This document shows positions 10,357 through 18,969 of a stretch of DNA of 64,000 bases, piece by piece. Position 1 is the first letter of the stretch. Each line of letters opens with the position of its first letter. The position numbers and the translations under genes are program-made. The stretch is taken from contig NZ_AUGD01000006.1 in the NCBI RefSeq assembly GCF_000426845.1, forward strand, positions 186,001 to 250,000, given 5' to 3'. The DNA comes from Bradyrhizobium sp. in8p8. GTDB lineage: Bacteria > Pseudomonadota > Alphaproteobacteria > Rhizobiales > Xanthobacteraceae. The notes under the pieces are model-generated. The model did no database searches. It saw nothing but the letters and a program-made list of their open reading frames with translations, and had not been told where the DNA came from.

Positions 10357-10935
10357 GTGCGGCTGATCCTGATCACATTGACGGCGCTTCTTCTCGCGAC
10401 GGTGGTCGGCCTGGGTGCGACCTGGATGACGACGACGCGCGGCACCGAGATCGGCGCGCTGACCATCGGCCCCTGGACCGCCCGCCCGCGCACCGGCACC
10501 GCCGACGTCGATCCCTATTCGCGCGCCACCATTGTGCGCAATGGCGAGTTGCCGATCGGCACCGGCGACGGTGTCGCCTTCACCGCCACGACCGACGACA
10601 AGAGGAAGGCGCTCGACGGCCGCTGCGACGTGATCGTCTCCGGCGTGACGCCGCCGGCGCGGTTCTGGACGCTGACGCTGTATGACCGCAAGGGCCATCT
10701 CGTCGCCAATTCGCTGCAGCGCTACGGCTTCACCAGCCAGGAGATCGTGCGCCAGTCCGACGGCTCGTTCGAGATCCGCATTGCCTCGCGATCGCGCGCC
10801 GGCAATTGGCTGCCGACCGGCGGCATCGAGCGCTACGCCTTGATGCTCCGGCTCTACGACACGCCGGTCGGGGTTGCGACGCGCACCCAGCGCGATGCGC
10901 CGATGCCCAGCATCACGACGGTGGGCTGCTCATGA
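10357..10935 (+). CDS. DUF1214 domain-containing exported protein
   Basis: A 192-residue protein with a GTG start 9 bp after the PBP1A stop. A hydrophobic N-terminal segment (about residues 2-24, an uncleaved anchor or signal) is followed by a beta-rich DUF1214 domain: WTARPRTGTADVDPYSRA, ARFWTLTLYD, GNWLPTGG. It is translationally coupled to the next gene through ATGA. DUF1214 and DUF1254 often occur as the two halves of one larger protein family, here split into adjacent genes. The function is unknown; the context suggests the cell envelope. Confidence 0.85.
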   Translation: MRLILITLTALLLATVVGLGATWMTTTRGTEIGALTIGPWTARPRTGTADVDPYSRATIVRNGELPIGTGDGVAFTATTDDKRKALDGRCDVIVSGVTPPARFWTLTLYDRKGHLVANSLQRYGFTSQEIVRQSDGSFEIRIASRSRAGNWLPTGGIERYALMLRLYDTPVGVATRTQRDAPMPSITTVGCS

Positions 10936-11516
10936 TACGACTCGCATTCACGATCGTCGCGGGCGTGGTGCTGGGCCTCGTGGTCCATCTCGTCAGCGTG
11001 CTGGCGCTGCCGCGGATCGCGACGCAGGATGCCTATTCGCGGCTGACGCCGATGACGAAGGTGAACGCGGTCACCCAGCTTCCCCTCGCCGACCCCAGCA
11101 CGTCACCGATGCCGTTCATGGATCCTGCCTTTGCGCTGGCGATCTGCCGCTACGATCTGTCGAGCGGACCGATCAAGCTCACGGTGCCGGTGAGTCAGGC
11201 CTATACCTCGCTGTCGTTCTACACCCGCAACGAGATCGCCTATTACGCCATCAATGACCGCTCGGCGGGCCGCAAGGTCATCGAGCTCGACCTGATGACG
11301 GAAGCGCAACACAGCGAGCTGCCCGAGGACGAAGAAGTCACCGCGGCCGACCGCCTGATCATCGATTCCCCGACCACGACCGGCCTGATCCTGATGAAGG
11401 CGCTCGCCCCCGAGCCCGGCCTGATGGCGCAGGCGCAAAGCTCGCTTCAGGCTGCAACCTGCACCCCGCAGACCGAGCCGCCGGCCAAGGCCGAGGCGCC
11501 GCGCCGCCGGCGGTGA
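10932..11516 (+). CDS. DUF1254-type exported protein
   Basis: A 194-residue partner of the preceding gene. The ATG at 10932 overlaps its TGA by 4 bp, which sets this start over longer readings. The N-terminus (MIRLAFTIVAGVVLGLVVHLVSV) is a signal anchor. The periplasmic part includes YSRLTPMTKVNAVTQLP and YTSLSFYTRNEIAYYAIND, typical of the DUF1254 half. The C-terminus is a Pro/Ala/Arg tail. Co-transcription with PBP1A is inferred from spacing. No catalytic residues are recognised. Confidence 0.82.
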   Translation: MIRLAFTIVAGVVLGLVVHLVSVLALPRIATQDAYSRLTPMTKVNAVTQLPLADPSTSPMPFMDPAFALAICRYDLSSGPIKLTVPVSQAYTSLSFYTRNEIAYYAINDRSAGRKVIELDLMTEAQHSELPEDEEVTAADRLIIDSPTTTGLILMKALAPEPGLMAQAQSSLQAATCTPQTEPPAKAEAPRRRR

Positions 11517-11960
11517 GCGCGGCCATGGCGGCAACGCAAAACGAAAACTGCGAAAACAACCCCATGCACAGTAGCCGGAGCATTGAGATCAATGTGCTCT
11601 TCGGTCAGCGACGACGAAGCTGCCGGGCGACGCGCGCGCTCCTTTGACTCGTCGGGCAAAACACCGGCATACTGGCAGCATCGAAAGTTCGTCACACCCG
11701 CGCGGAGCAATCCGCCGCGGGTTTCTTCATGCTCGAGTGCCGGCGGACCCCAGCGGCTGAAACTGCGATCTCGTACGTCGATCCAGCAAGCGTGCGAAAG
11801 CTGACCCGCATCTGTCGCTTTCCTGAGACCACACAGCGGCAAGATATCACCACCACTCGACATGGTAGCCGAGCAACATAACGAGATGCTGGGCCCGATC
11901 CGGCCTCTGCGCGTTTGACTCGGTCTTCCGCTGTGATACCTGTGCGCGGGGGGCAGGTGA
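11517..11960. other. 444-bp intergenic region
   Basis: No convincing gene; short frames here are low-complexity or antisense. It contains one hairpin followed by a T-rich tract (11697-11728, listed separately), lying 180 bp after the DUF1254 stop. The promoter of the DUF2946 gene should lie in 11730-11960, but no consensus pair stands out. Confidence 0.5.
11697..11728 (+). terminator. Probable intrinsic terminator
   Basis: The hairpin CCCGCG-CGGA-GCAA-TCCG-C-CGCGGG has a GNRA-type loop and one bulged C, and is followed by TTTCTTC. It lies well downstream of the DUF1254 stop. It may end the PBP1A operon or a short unannotated transcript. Confidence 0.55.
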
Positions 11961-12347
11961 ATGACGGGGTTCGCTTACAAGCGACGGATCGGCCGGGGCA
12001 CTGCTATTGTTGCAGCCTATGCGTTGGTCTTGAATGTCATCCTGTCCGGCATGCTGGTCGCAAGCATCTCCCCTCTGGCCGGCGCGGCGGCTCAAGAGCT
12101 CTGCATCAGCGGCGACAACGGAGATGCCGCTCGGACCGATGATGCGGACAAGCACGGCAAGAAGACGAACGTACACTGCCCGCTCTGCGTGGGACACCAC
12201 GTATCCGGCGCTCTGCCGCCGCCTCAACCCACGTTGACCGATCGCATTCCGCTCACGGCAAGTGCTGCCTATTGGTTTCGGCAGCGGATCGTCGCCTATG
12301 CGCGATCTTTCGACCATTTGTCGCGTGGACCACCCGCACTGACCTGA
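11961..12347 (+). CDS. DUF2946 family protein
   Basis: A 128-residue protein with an N-terminal hydrophobic segment (about residues 13-44, signal or anchor) and the DUF2946 signature HCPLC (residues 72-76) followed by HH at 79-80. The His and Cys residues look like soft-metal ligands. DUF2946 genes commonly sit beside copper-related TonB receptors, and here an OprC-like receptor starts 194 bp downstream on the same strand. A periplasmic copper-handling role is inferred from that link and is not demonstrated. Confidence 0.8.
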   Translation: MTGFAYKRRIGRGTAIVAAYALVLNVILSGMLVASISPLAGAAAQELCISGDNGDAARTDDADKHGKKTNVHCPLCVGHHVSGALPPPQPTLTDRIPLTASAAYWFRQRIVAYARSFDHLSRGPPALT

Positions 12348-12541
12348 TGTTGCCCTCAGGCGGGCGCGAATATTCGCGCTCCCGGCTCTGATCCGCATGC
12401 CTGCCCCAGCGGCGGGACGTGCGCGCAGAGCTCGAGCGGGCTTGGCCATCGCTCATTTCCGACATCATCGGCAGGGCCGCCAGCGCGCGCCCCGCTTCCG
12501 TCATGCGCCGGCGTGATCGCTGGCCTCACATAGAAACGCTC

Positions 12542-14833
12542 ATGTCCAACACATCAACCAGCCTGCGCCGGTCCATCCTGGCCGCGACGACGGCGCTCAT
12601 CTCACCTGCCCTGCCTTGTGCGACTTCGCTGCTTCCGCCTTTCGTCACAACGGCCTCCGCGCAATCGGCGGAGCGGCTGCCACCCGTGACGGTCAATTCT
12701 CCGCAACAACGCAAACGAAAGCCGCGCGGCGTCGTCGCGGCCGCCCCACCCGCGGCAGCACAAAGCGGCGACATCTCTGCGCCAGATCAGAGTCCGAGTT
12801 CAGTGCCCGCATCCGCCAGCCTGCCGCCGAGGGCGGGTTTCGATCGCGGCCTTTCGTCGAGCGACTCCGCCTCTCTCGTCACTGCCCTGCCCGGCGGTGC
12901 GGCATGGGGTGCCGGCGGCGTCTCGAGCCTGCCCGCCATCAACGGATTTGGGGCCGACCGGCTGCAGGTCGCGATCAACTCGATGCTGATCAGCCCCGCC
13001 TGTCCGAACGAAATGAATCCGCCCCTGTCGTTCGTCAATCCGGCGATGATTGCGAAGATGCGGGCCTATCTCGGCGTCGGACCTGTATCGGTCGGAGGCG
13101 ACTATATCGGCAGCCGTATCGACGTCACCACTGCGCCGCCGGCTTTCACGCCGGCACAGGCCGGCTGGGTTGCCAGCACCCGGCTTTCGAGCTTCTTCCG
13201 CAGCAACGGCAACGCCTATGGCGTCGATGCAACTGCAACCCTGGCCAACCACGACACGAGCGTCACCTACACGGGTGGCTGGGTCCGCTCGGGCAACTAC
13301 AAGGCCGGCGACGGAACGACGGTCAAGTCAACGCTCTACGAGACGCAGAACCATGCCATCAGCATCTCGAAGCAGGCGCTCGGCAATCTCTTTGCTTTCC
13401 AGATTGGCGGTCAGTTCATTCCGTACCAGGGCTATGTCAACCAGTACATGGACATGGTCTATAACCGCGGCCTCTATGCAAACGGCCGTTACGAGGGCGT
13501 GTTCGACTGGGGCAAGTTCGAAGCCAGCGCCTTCGTGCACCAGATCCGGCACACCATGGGATTCATTGCGCCCGACAAGATCGGCGAGATGCCGATGGAC
13601 ACGAAGGCTCTCGACGCCGGCTATTCGATGAAGGCGACAGTGGCCCTCTCCGGTCATGACCTGCTTCGCATCGGCAACGAGCTGGCCGTCAACCGGCTCG
13701 ACGATTGGTGGAGCCCCGTGGCCGGATCGATGATGATGAGCCCGAACGCGTTCATCAACATCAACGGCGGCACGCGCGATCGCCTCGGCACGTTCGTCGA
13801 GTGGGAACGCCACTGGGATCGGCAGTGGACATCGATCCTCGGTTTGCGCAACGACGTCGTGTGGATGAACACCGGCAACGTGCAGGGCTACAATGCGATG
13901 AGCTACGGCGCGGATGCGGCTGCCTTCAACGCGCTCGACCGTGCCCGCGCCGACGTTCATGTCGACGGCTCCGCCCTCCTCCGCTACGAGCCGAACGACA
14001 TCAGCCAATACGAATTCGGCTTCGCCCGCAAGACGCGCTCGCCCAATCTCTACGAACGCTACGCCTGGTCCACCAATGCGATGGCGATGAAGATGATCGG
14101 CTGGTTCGGCGACGGCAACGGCTATGTCGGGAATCTGGACCTCAAGCCTGAGAAAGCTCACACCGTCAGCTTCACTGCGGGCTGGCACGATCCTGCGCAA
14201 CGGGTCTGGGGCGTGAAGCTCACGCCCTATGCCAGCTATGTGCACGATTACATCGATGTCGATCGCTGCTCGACTGCGAGCTGCCTCGCGAGCAATCCCG
14301 CGAACCTGACGGCGAACACCGGCTTTGTATACCTGCAGTTCGCCAATCACGACGCGACGCTCTATGGCATCAATGTCGAGGGGCGGCTGACCGTATGGGA
14401 CAATCCAATCTATGGTCAGGGGCAGGTGCGCGGCCTGATCGGCTATGTTCGAGGTCAACGAACCGATGGCGTTGACCTCTATCACATGATGCCGATCAAC
14501 GCAAAATTCGCGCTCGACCATCTCCTTGGCGGCTGGACCAATAGCATCGAACTGCAACTCGTCGGCTCGAAGGATCAGGTCAGCCAGGTTCACAATGAGC
14601 TCACGACACCGGCGTATGCGCTGCTCAATTTGCGTACGGGTTACCAGTGGCAGCACGTCCGACTCGACCTCGGCATCGATAATCTGTTCAACCAGAATTA
14701 CCACCTGCCATTGGGTGGCGCCGACCTGGTCGACTACAAGGTCGACTCGATGATGGGGTCCTCGGCCGCCTACGGCTACAACGTGAAGGGACCAGGCCGC
14801 TCGTTCAACGCGCGGCTCAGCGTCAACTTCTGA
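12542..14833 (+). CDS. TonB-dependent copper receptor, OprC/NosA-like
   Basis: An outer-membrane TonB-dependent receptor of 763 residues. The start is MSNTSTSLRRS, which opens a signal peptide ending near ASAQS; in-frame codons upstream do not look coding. A Pro-rich stretch precedes the plug, then a beta-barrel ends in the C-terminal aromatic RLSVNF. The plug carries CPNEM (Cys154, Met158) and the barrel carries HTM (His337, Met339). These match the CxxxM plus HxM ligand set described for the copper receptor OprC of Pseudomonas. It probably imports copper. It follows the DUF2946 gene and lies upstream of a second metal receptor. The specificity call rests on this motif pair. Confidence 0.82.
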   Translation: MSNTSTSLRRSILAATTALISPALPCATSLLPPFVTTASAQSAERLPPVTVNSPQQRKRKPRGVVAAAPPAAAQSGDISAPDQSPSSVPASASLPPRAGFDRGLSSSDSASLVTALPGGAAWGAGGVSSLPAINGFGADRLQVAINSMLISPACPNEMNPPLSFVNPAMIAKMRAYLGVGPVSVGGDYIGSRIDVTTAPPAFTPAQAGWVASTRLSSFFRSNGNAYGVDATATLANHDTSVTYTGGWVRSGNYKAGDGTTVKSTLYETQNHAISISKQALGNLFAFQIGGQFIPYQGYVNQYMDMVYNRGLYANGRYEGVFDWGKFEASAFVHQIRHTMGFIAPDKIGEMPMDTKALDAGYSMKATVALSGHDLLRIGNELAVNRLDDWWSPVAGSMMMSPNAFININGGTRDRLGTFVEWERHWDRQWTSILGLRNDVVWMNTGNVQGYNAMSYGADAAAFNALDRARADVHVDGSALLRYEPNDISQYEFGFARKTRSPNLYERYAWSTNAMAMKMIGWFGDGNGYVGNLDLKPEKAHTVSFTAGWHDPAQRVWGVKLTPYASYVHDYIDVDRCSTASCLASNPANLTANTGFVYLQFANHDATLYGINVEGRLTVWDNPIYGQGQVRGLIGYVRGQRTDGVDLYHMMPINAKFALDHLLGGWTNSIELQLVGSKDQVSQVHNELTTPAYALLNLRTGYQWQHVRLDLGIDNLFNQNYHLPLGGADLVDYKVDSMMGSSAAYGYNVKGPGRSFNARLSVNF

Positions 14834-14844
14834 CCGGACCAGAT

Positions 14845-14879
14845 GCCACGCGGCGATAGACTCGAAGTCGCCGCGTGGC
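14845..14879 (+). terminator. Perfect 12-bp stem hairpin after the copper receptor
   Basis: GCCACGCGGCGA (14845-14856) and TCGCCGCGTGGC (14868-14879) are perfect complements around an 11-nt loop, starting 12 bp after the receptor stop. No T-tract follows, so it may act as an mRNA 3' stabiliser or a Rho-assisted terminator. I see no gene in the remaining bases up to the operators at 15186. Confidence 0.45.
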
Positions 14880-15185
14880 GGGCCGGGGCCGTCGAACGTC
14901 CGTTGCGTGAAGCCACCGTCCAGTCGCGGAAACAGCCAATGCGCCGTCACTTCCGCTGCCGACTGCGCCGACTGATCGGGAATCTGGAGCAGCGCGGACT
15001 TCTGCAGACACGGGGTCACCGGCGGTTTCCAGGGGTGGACAGCGGCTTTTCACGGACACGGCTACGGTGGGGCGCGATGCGCTGCGCAGGAGCGACCTCC
15101 AAACGCGCAACACTCTGAATCCGGTCAACTTTCCCCGCCGCAGTCATCCGCGCCGCTGCGATTGGCCCGCAACTTGCTCATGCGA

Positions 15186-15213
15186 GTATGATGATCGACT
15201 CAAGTCGTCATAC
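15186..15213. promoter_or_regulatory. NikR operator-type site 1
   Basis: GTATGA at 15186-15191, 16 bp, then TCATAC at 15208-15213. This exactly matches the NikR operator consensus GTATGA-N16-TCATAC. The right half-site extends to TCGTCATAC, as in the E. coli nik operator. A TATGAT hexamer at 15187-15192 could be a -10 element covered by the repressor. NikR is a nickel-responsive ribbon-helix-helix repressor; its gene is not in the window. Confidence 0.8.
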
Positions 15214-15217
15214 TCAT

Positions 15218-15245
15218 GTATGACGACTTACACCAAACATCATAC
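15218..15245. promoter_or_regulatory. NikR operator-type site 2
   Basis: GTATGA at 15218-15223, 16 bp, then TCATAC at 15240-15245, a second exact match centred 32 bp from the first. The inner halves of the two sites form a perfect 12-bp inverted repeat (15202-15213 and 15218-15229, 4-bp spacer). Site 2 ends 46 bp before the receptor start codon. Confidence 0.8.
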
Positions 15246-15291
15246 CGCGTGAGGCCGTCGATCGGCCGTCGGTGCGGTAGCGGGGGGCAAG

Positions 15292-17526
15292 TTGCGTAGA
15301 ATTTCCTGGCGCGTGGTTCTGGCCGGCATGGCGTTATCAGGCGCTTCTGCCGCAAATCCAGTTCACGCGCAGACGGGACCTGGCGGATCTGCGGCGGGGG
15401 CGTTGCCGCCGGTCACTGTCGCGGCGCCCGAGACGGCGCTCAGACGCGTGCGGCGCCCAGAGCTCTCGGCAAGGACAAACGCCGCGCGTCAGGCGCAGCG
15501 ATCGCCCGTCACGCAGCGCGCATCGCCGCAGCAAGCGGGCACGGGCTTCTCCGCTGGTGCGACGCCGGGACGGGGCGACGTGTCGAGCGCGGTGACCGCG
15601 CTGCCGGCGGCCGTAACGGTGATGGACGCACCGGCGATCAGCCGGCTGGCGGTTGCAACCTATGGCGACCTGTTCCGCTCGCTGCCAGGCTTCAATGTGT
15701 CCAACTATGGCCAGGGCGGAATCGGCTACGGGCTTTCGCTGCGCGGCTATACCGAATCCGAACACGGCCGCGACATCGCCTATTACATCGACGGCGTCCC
15801 GCTCAACGAGGTTTCCTCGCTGCATACGCCGAACTATGCCGACCTCAACGTGCTGTTTCCGGAGACGGTCAAGAGCATCGAGATCGTGCGCGGGCCGTTT
15901 TCGGTCGAGTACGGCGACTCCAATATGGGCGGCTCGGTCAACATCACGACCAAGCAGGCCGAACTCTTTGCGAGCCTCGGCATCTCCGGAGGCACGCAAG
16001 GCACGGCCCGGGGCGTCGCGACCTACAGCACGACGCAGGGCGCGTGGCTGCCCTATCTCGCGTTCGAGGGCTATCACACCGACGGCTACCGCGATAACAG
16101 CTTCATCAATCGCTACAACTCGTTCAACAAGGTCACGACGACGCTTCCGGACGGCGCCACCGTGTCGTTCCGTGCGCAGGCCTACGGCACCGAATACGGC
16201 TCGCCGGGCTATGCCAGTCGCGACGCCATTGCCGCAGGAACGATCTCCGAACGCTCGGCGACCAATCCGACCGACGGCGGCAACAAGCAGCTCGAAAACC
16301 TCGTCACCAATTACAGCTCCGGTGCACAGGACCAGGAGCTGAAAGGCACCCTGTTCGTCAGCCACCAATTCTCGAACCGGTTCGCGGATTTCGGCGGCGG
16401 CCAGCGCGTGCAGCACGAGGATCGCACGATGGTTGGCGGCCGCGTCAGCAAGACCTGGAGCGGAGCCATCGGCGACGACATCCCCGTGCAGGTCCTGCTC
16501 GGCAGCAATTGGCGCACCGACTTCATCGAGGCGTTCCAGGCGCCGACCCTCGCCCGCGCCGTGTCCGGCCCGGCCGCGGTCAATGTCGGGTTGACCGAGA
16601 CGAACATCGCCGGCTTCGGTCAGGTCCAGGTCAAGCCGTTGCCCTGGCTCAAGTTCACGGCCGGTGGGCGTTACGACCAGTACTACTACGACATCAACGA
16701 CCGCACCACGCCTGGCGGCACGCCGAATCATTCGAACGGCATTGCAAGCCCAAAGGCCGGCGTCGCCATCGCGCCGTTCAAATGGCTGGAGCTGTTCGCC
16801 AATTACGGCGAGGGTTTCCGCAGCATCGACGTACCCGCAGAGCTGATCGGCAATCCCGGCATTCAGCCATTCAGGATCGTCAGCCGCGAGGGCGGCGTCC
16901 AGTTCACGTTCGATCGCTTCAGGCTGCTGGCGAGCTATTGGACGACGGACTCGGCCAACGAAGCGTTCCAGGCGGCGCCCGGTCTGCCCGTGACGTTCCT
17001 GGGCAAAGCCCGGCGCAACGGATACGACGTCGATGCCCGCTGGTTCGTGATCAAGGATCCCGTCAACAACGTCTCGTTGTTCGCCAACTATGGCGGCGTC
17101 TCGGCTCGCCTCGTCGACGCTGCGCCCTCCTACTTCGTCCCGAACGTGCCGAGCTACGTCGCCAATGTCGGCGTTGATTTCAACGTCGCGACGGTCAATG
17201 CGCAAGTCCTGTCCGGCTCGGTCTATGTGACCTTCGTCGGCAAGAAGAACCTCACGCAGGACGGTCTCATCACCACCTCACCCTACTCCCGCGTGACCGG
17301 CAAGCTCGCCTATTCCTGGCCCGAGGGGTGGACCGCGTTCACGCAGGCGACCTGGTATCCCGGCGATCGCCTCAGCGAAATCGCCATCAATTTTGGCGAT
17401 CCAGTCGACGCAAGGACATCCGACATCTTCGTCAGCGCGCAGCCGACAATCGCCGTGCTTGCGGGCGTTTCGTATCGTTTCCCGACCGTAATAGCGGGGG
17501 CAACTCCAAGGCTGGTGACCAAATGA
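15292..17526 (+). CDS. TonB-dependent receptor, probably nickel-specific and NikR-controlled
   Basis: An outer-membrane receptor of 744 residues starting at TTG after a G-rich ribosome site. The signal peptide ends near VHAQ. The plug is about residues 100-225 (LPAAVTVMDAP, SLRGYTESEHGRDIAYYIDG, IEIVRGPFSVEYGDSNMGG) and the remainder is a 22-strand-type barrel. Two NikR-type operators lie 46-106 bp upstream. It overlaps the DUF4198 gene by 4 bp (ATGA). NikR-boxed TonB receptors are known in alphaproteobacteria as nickel importers, which supplies the substrate call. Nickel would serve enzymes such as hydrogenase or urease, not seen here. It is unlike the OprC-like receptor upstream: I find no CxxxM motif. 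Confidence 0.85.
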   Translation: MRRISWRVVLAGMALSGASAANPVHAQTGPGGSAAGALPPVTVAAPETALRRVRRPELSARTNAARQAQRSPVTQRASPQQAGTGFSAGATPGRGDVSSAVTALPAAVTVMDAPAISRLAVATYGDLFRSLPGFNVSNYGQGGIGYGLSLRGYTESEHGRDIAYYIDGVPLNEVSSLHTPNYADLNVLFPETVKSIEIVRGPFSVEYGDSNMGGSVNITTKQAELFASLGISGGTQGTARGVATYSTTQGAWLPYLAFEGYHTDGYRDNSFINRYNSFNKVTTTLPDGATVSFRAQAYGTEYGSPGYASRDAIAAGTISERSATNPTDGGNKQLENLVTNYSSGAQDQELKGTLFVSHQFSNRFADFGGGQRVQHEDRTMVGGRVSKTWSGAIGDDIPVQVLLGSNWRTDFIEAFQAPTLARAVSGPAAVNVGLTETNIAGFGQVQVKPLPWLKFTAGGRYDQYYYDINDRTTPGGTPNHSNGIASPKAGVAIAPFKWLELFANYGEGFRSIDVPAELIGNPGIQPFRIVSREGGVQFTFDRFRLLASYWTTDSANEAFQAAPGLPVTFLGKARRNGYDVDARWFVIKDPVNNVSLFANYGGVSARLVDAAPSYFVPNVPSYVANVGVDFNVATVNAQVLSGSVYVTFVGKKNLTQDGLITTSPYSRVTGKLAYSWPEGWTAFTQATWYPGDRLSEIAINFGDPVDARTSDIFVSAQPTIAVLAGVSYRFPTVIAGATPRLVTK

Positions 17527-18311
17527 GCCGTACCTTCCCTCGTCTCGCGCACACGCTGCTCGCAACCGGGCTTGTTCTCGGATCGACAGCATCCGCCTCG
17601 GCACATGATGTCTGGCTCACGTTCTCGGGGCCAGCCAGCGCACGTTGCGCCATCGTCAATTACGGTCATCCGGACGACCGCCCGCCCGCTTTCGCGGACA
17701 AGGTCGTGGACCTCTTCATGATCACGCCGAAAGGCCGCAGCTCGCTGCTCGACGGGCTTGCGATCGCATCCGACAAGGGCATCCAGATCGCACGAACGAA
17801 ACCGTTCGACGATGCCGGGCATACGCTGCTCGCGGCGCGTTACGACAACGGTTTCTGGGTCAGGACGACAGACGGCCTCTATCGCAACGCAACCCGGCGG
17901 CTCGTGCCTGACGCCGCCGAGAGCTTCTGGTCCGGCAAGTTTGCAAAAGCGATCACGGGGGCTGACGCACCCTGGCAGGAGGTGCTTGGACACGACCTCG
18001 AGCTCGTGCCACTCACCGATCCAGCCAAGGCGAGGCCTGGTGAGGCGCTCAAGGTCAAGGTGCTGTTTCGCGGCAAGCCTCTCGCCGGAGCGGAGGTCGA
18101 ACGTGGCGACGGCAAGACCGCGGCTGCGGAGAAGGACATTCCAAAATTCAAGACGGACGCGGAAGGCGTGGCGGCTGTCACCATCGTCAAGCCGGGTCCC
18201 CATCTGCTGGTGATCGATCACCGTGCGGCGCCGTCAGTCACGCCCGATCAGGCAAGGGCCGACCTCTACAATGCGACATTGTGGTTCAGCACGGCCGCCA
18301 AGCAGCGCTGA
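17523..18311 (+). CDS. DUF4198 periplasmic protein, partner of the nickel receptor
   Basis: A 262-residue exported protein. The ATG overlaps the receptor stop (ATGA), fixing the start. The signal peptide ends at ASASA, and the mature N-terminus AHDVWL is the hallmark start of the DUF4198 family, with a His at the processed end that could bind metal. The C-terminal half is an Ig-like beta domain (GEALKVKVLFRGKPLAGAEV, KTDAEGVAAVTIVKPGPHLLV). DUF4198 proteins recur next to nickel and cobalt uptake genes. A periplasmic nickel-binding or delivery role is inferred from coupling to a NikR-boxed receptor. Confidence 0.82.
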   Translation: MSRTFPRLAHTLLATGLVLGSTASASAHDVWLTFSGPASARCAIVNYGHPDDRPPAFADKVVDLFMITPKGRSSLLDGLAIASDKGIQIARTKPFDDAGHTLLAARYDNGFWVRTTDGLYRNATRRLVPDAAESFWSGKFAKAITGADAPWQEVLGHDLELVPLTDPAKARPGEALKVKVLFRGKPLAGAEVERGDGKTAAAEKDIPKFKTDAEGVAAVTIVKPGPHLLVIDHRAAPSVTPDQARADLYNATLWFSTAAKQR

Positions 18312-18499
18312 TCGCAGTCGTGACTTTGTCGCTCTGCCGCTGAACCGGCCGCTGACCTCCTCCGGAGCCGAGCTCGGATCAGCGCGCGTGGCAGCAGCTG
18401 TCACGCGACAGTAGGACGCAACCTCAGATCGCCTGCGCTGTTGAAGCCACGCGTCTCGATGGCTATCGGTTCAAGAAATCGTCTGAATCGGAGGAACGC

Positions 18500-18907
18500 A
18501 TGAGCACCATCACCGGCGGCTGTCACTGCGGCGCAATCCGCTACGAAGTCGAGGGCGACGCGATTGTGCATGCGCTGTGCCACTGCCGCGATTGCCGGCT
18601 CCACGCCGGCGCCCCGGTCGTCGGCTGGACGATGTACCCGGACAATGCCGTCAAGGTGATCAAGGGCGAACCGAAGGTCTACCACTCCTCGGAACACGGC
18701 CGACGGCAGTTCTGCGGCGACTGCGGCACCGGCCTGTTCTACTTCAATGCCAGCATGCTGCCGGGGATCATCGACGTCCAGAGCGCGACCTACGACGATC
18801 CCGAAGCCGTGCCGGCGACGATGCAGATCCAGGTCGCCGAGCGTCTTCGCTGGATGGAGCATGCGCACGAATTGCCGGCGTTCGACCGCTATCCTCCACA
18901 GCCTTAG
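18500..18907 (+). CDS. GFA family zinc protein (Gfa/CENP-V fold)
   Basis: A 135-residue protein with the full GFA zinc-ligand pattern: GGCHCGAIRYEV near the N-terminus, CHCRDCRLHAGAP in the middle and FCGDCGTGLFY toward the C-terminus. The family is named for glutathione-dependent formaldehyde-activating enzyme, but many members have no shown activity. It is a single gene with a good ribosome site (GGAGGAA), convergent with the Spy-like gene. The function stays general. Confidence 0.88.
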   Translation: MSTITGGCHCGAIRYEVEGDAIVHALCHCRDCRLHAGAPVVGWTMYPDNAVKVIKGEPKVYHSSEHGRRQFCGDCGTGLFYFNASMLPGIIDVQSATYDDPEAVPATMQIQVAERLRWMEHAHELPAFDRYPPQP

Positions 18908-18969
18908 CGGCGGAAGGAACATCCGGCTCTTTCATCCAGAGACCGGCAACCCTCAAGTCGTGCGTCAGC

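Noticed and set aside
7885..10698. Long minus-strand open frame (937 codons) opposite PBP1A
   Set aside because: Its translation is Arg/Gly/His-rich with no motifs, while the plus strand encodes a complete PBP1A with all catalytic motifs. It is a high-GC antisense shadow.
15337..17205. Minus-strand frame opposite the nickel receptor
   Set aside because: No motifs and skewed composition; the plus-strand receptor is complete and has regulatory sites and a partner gene.
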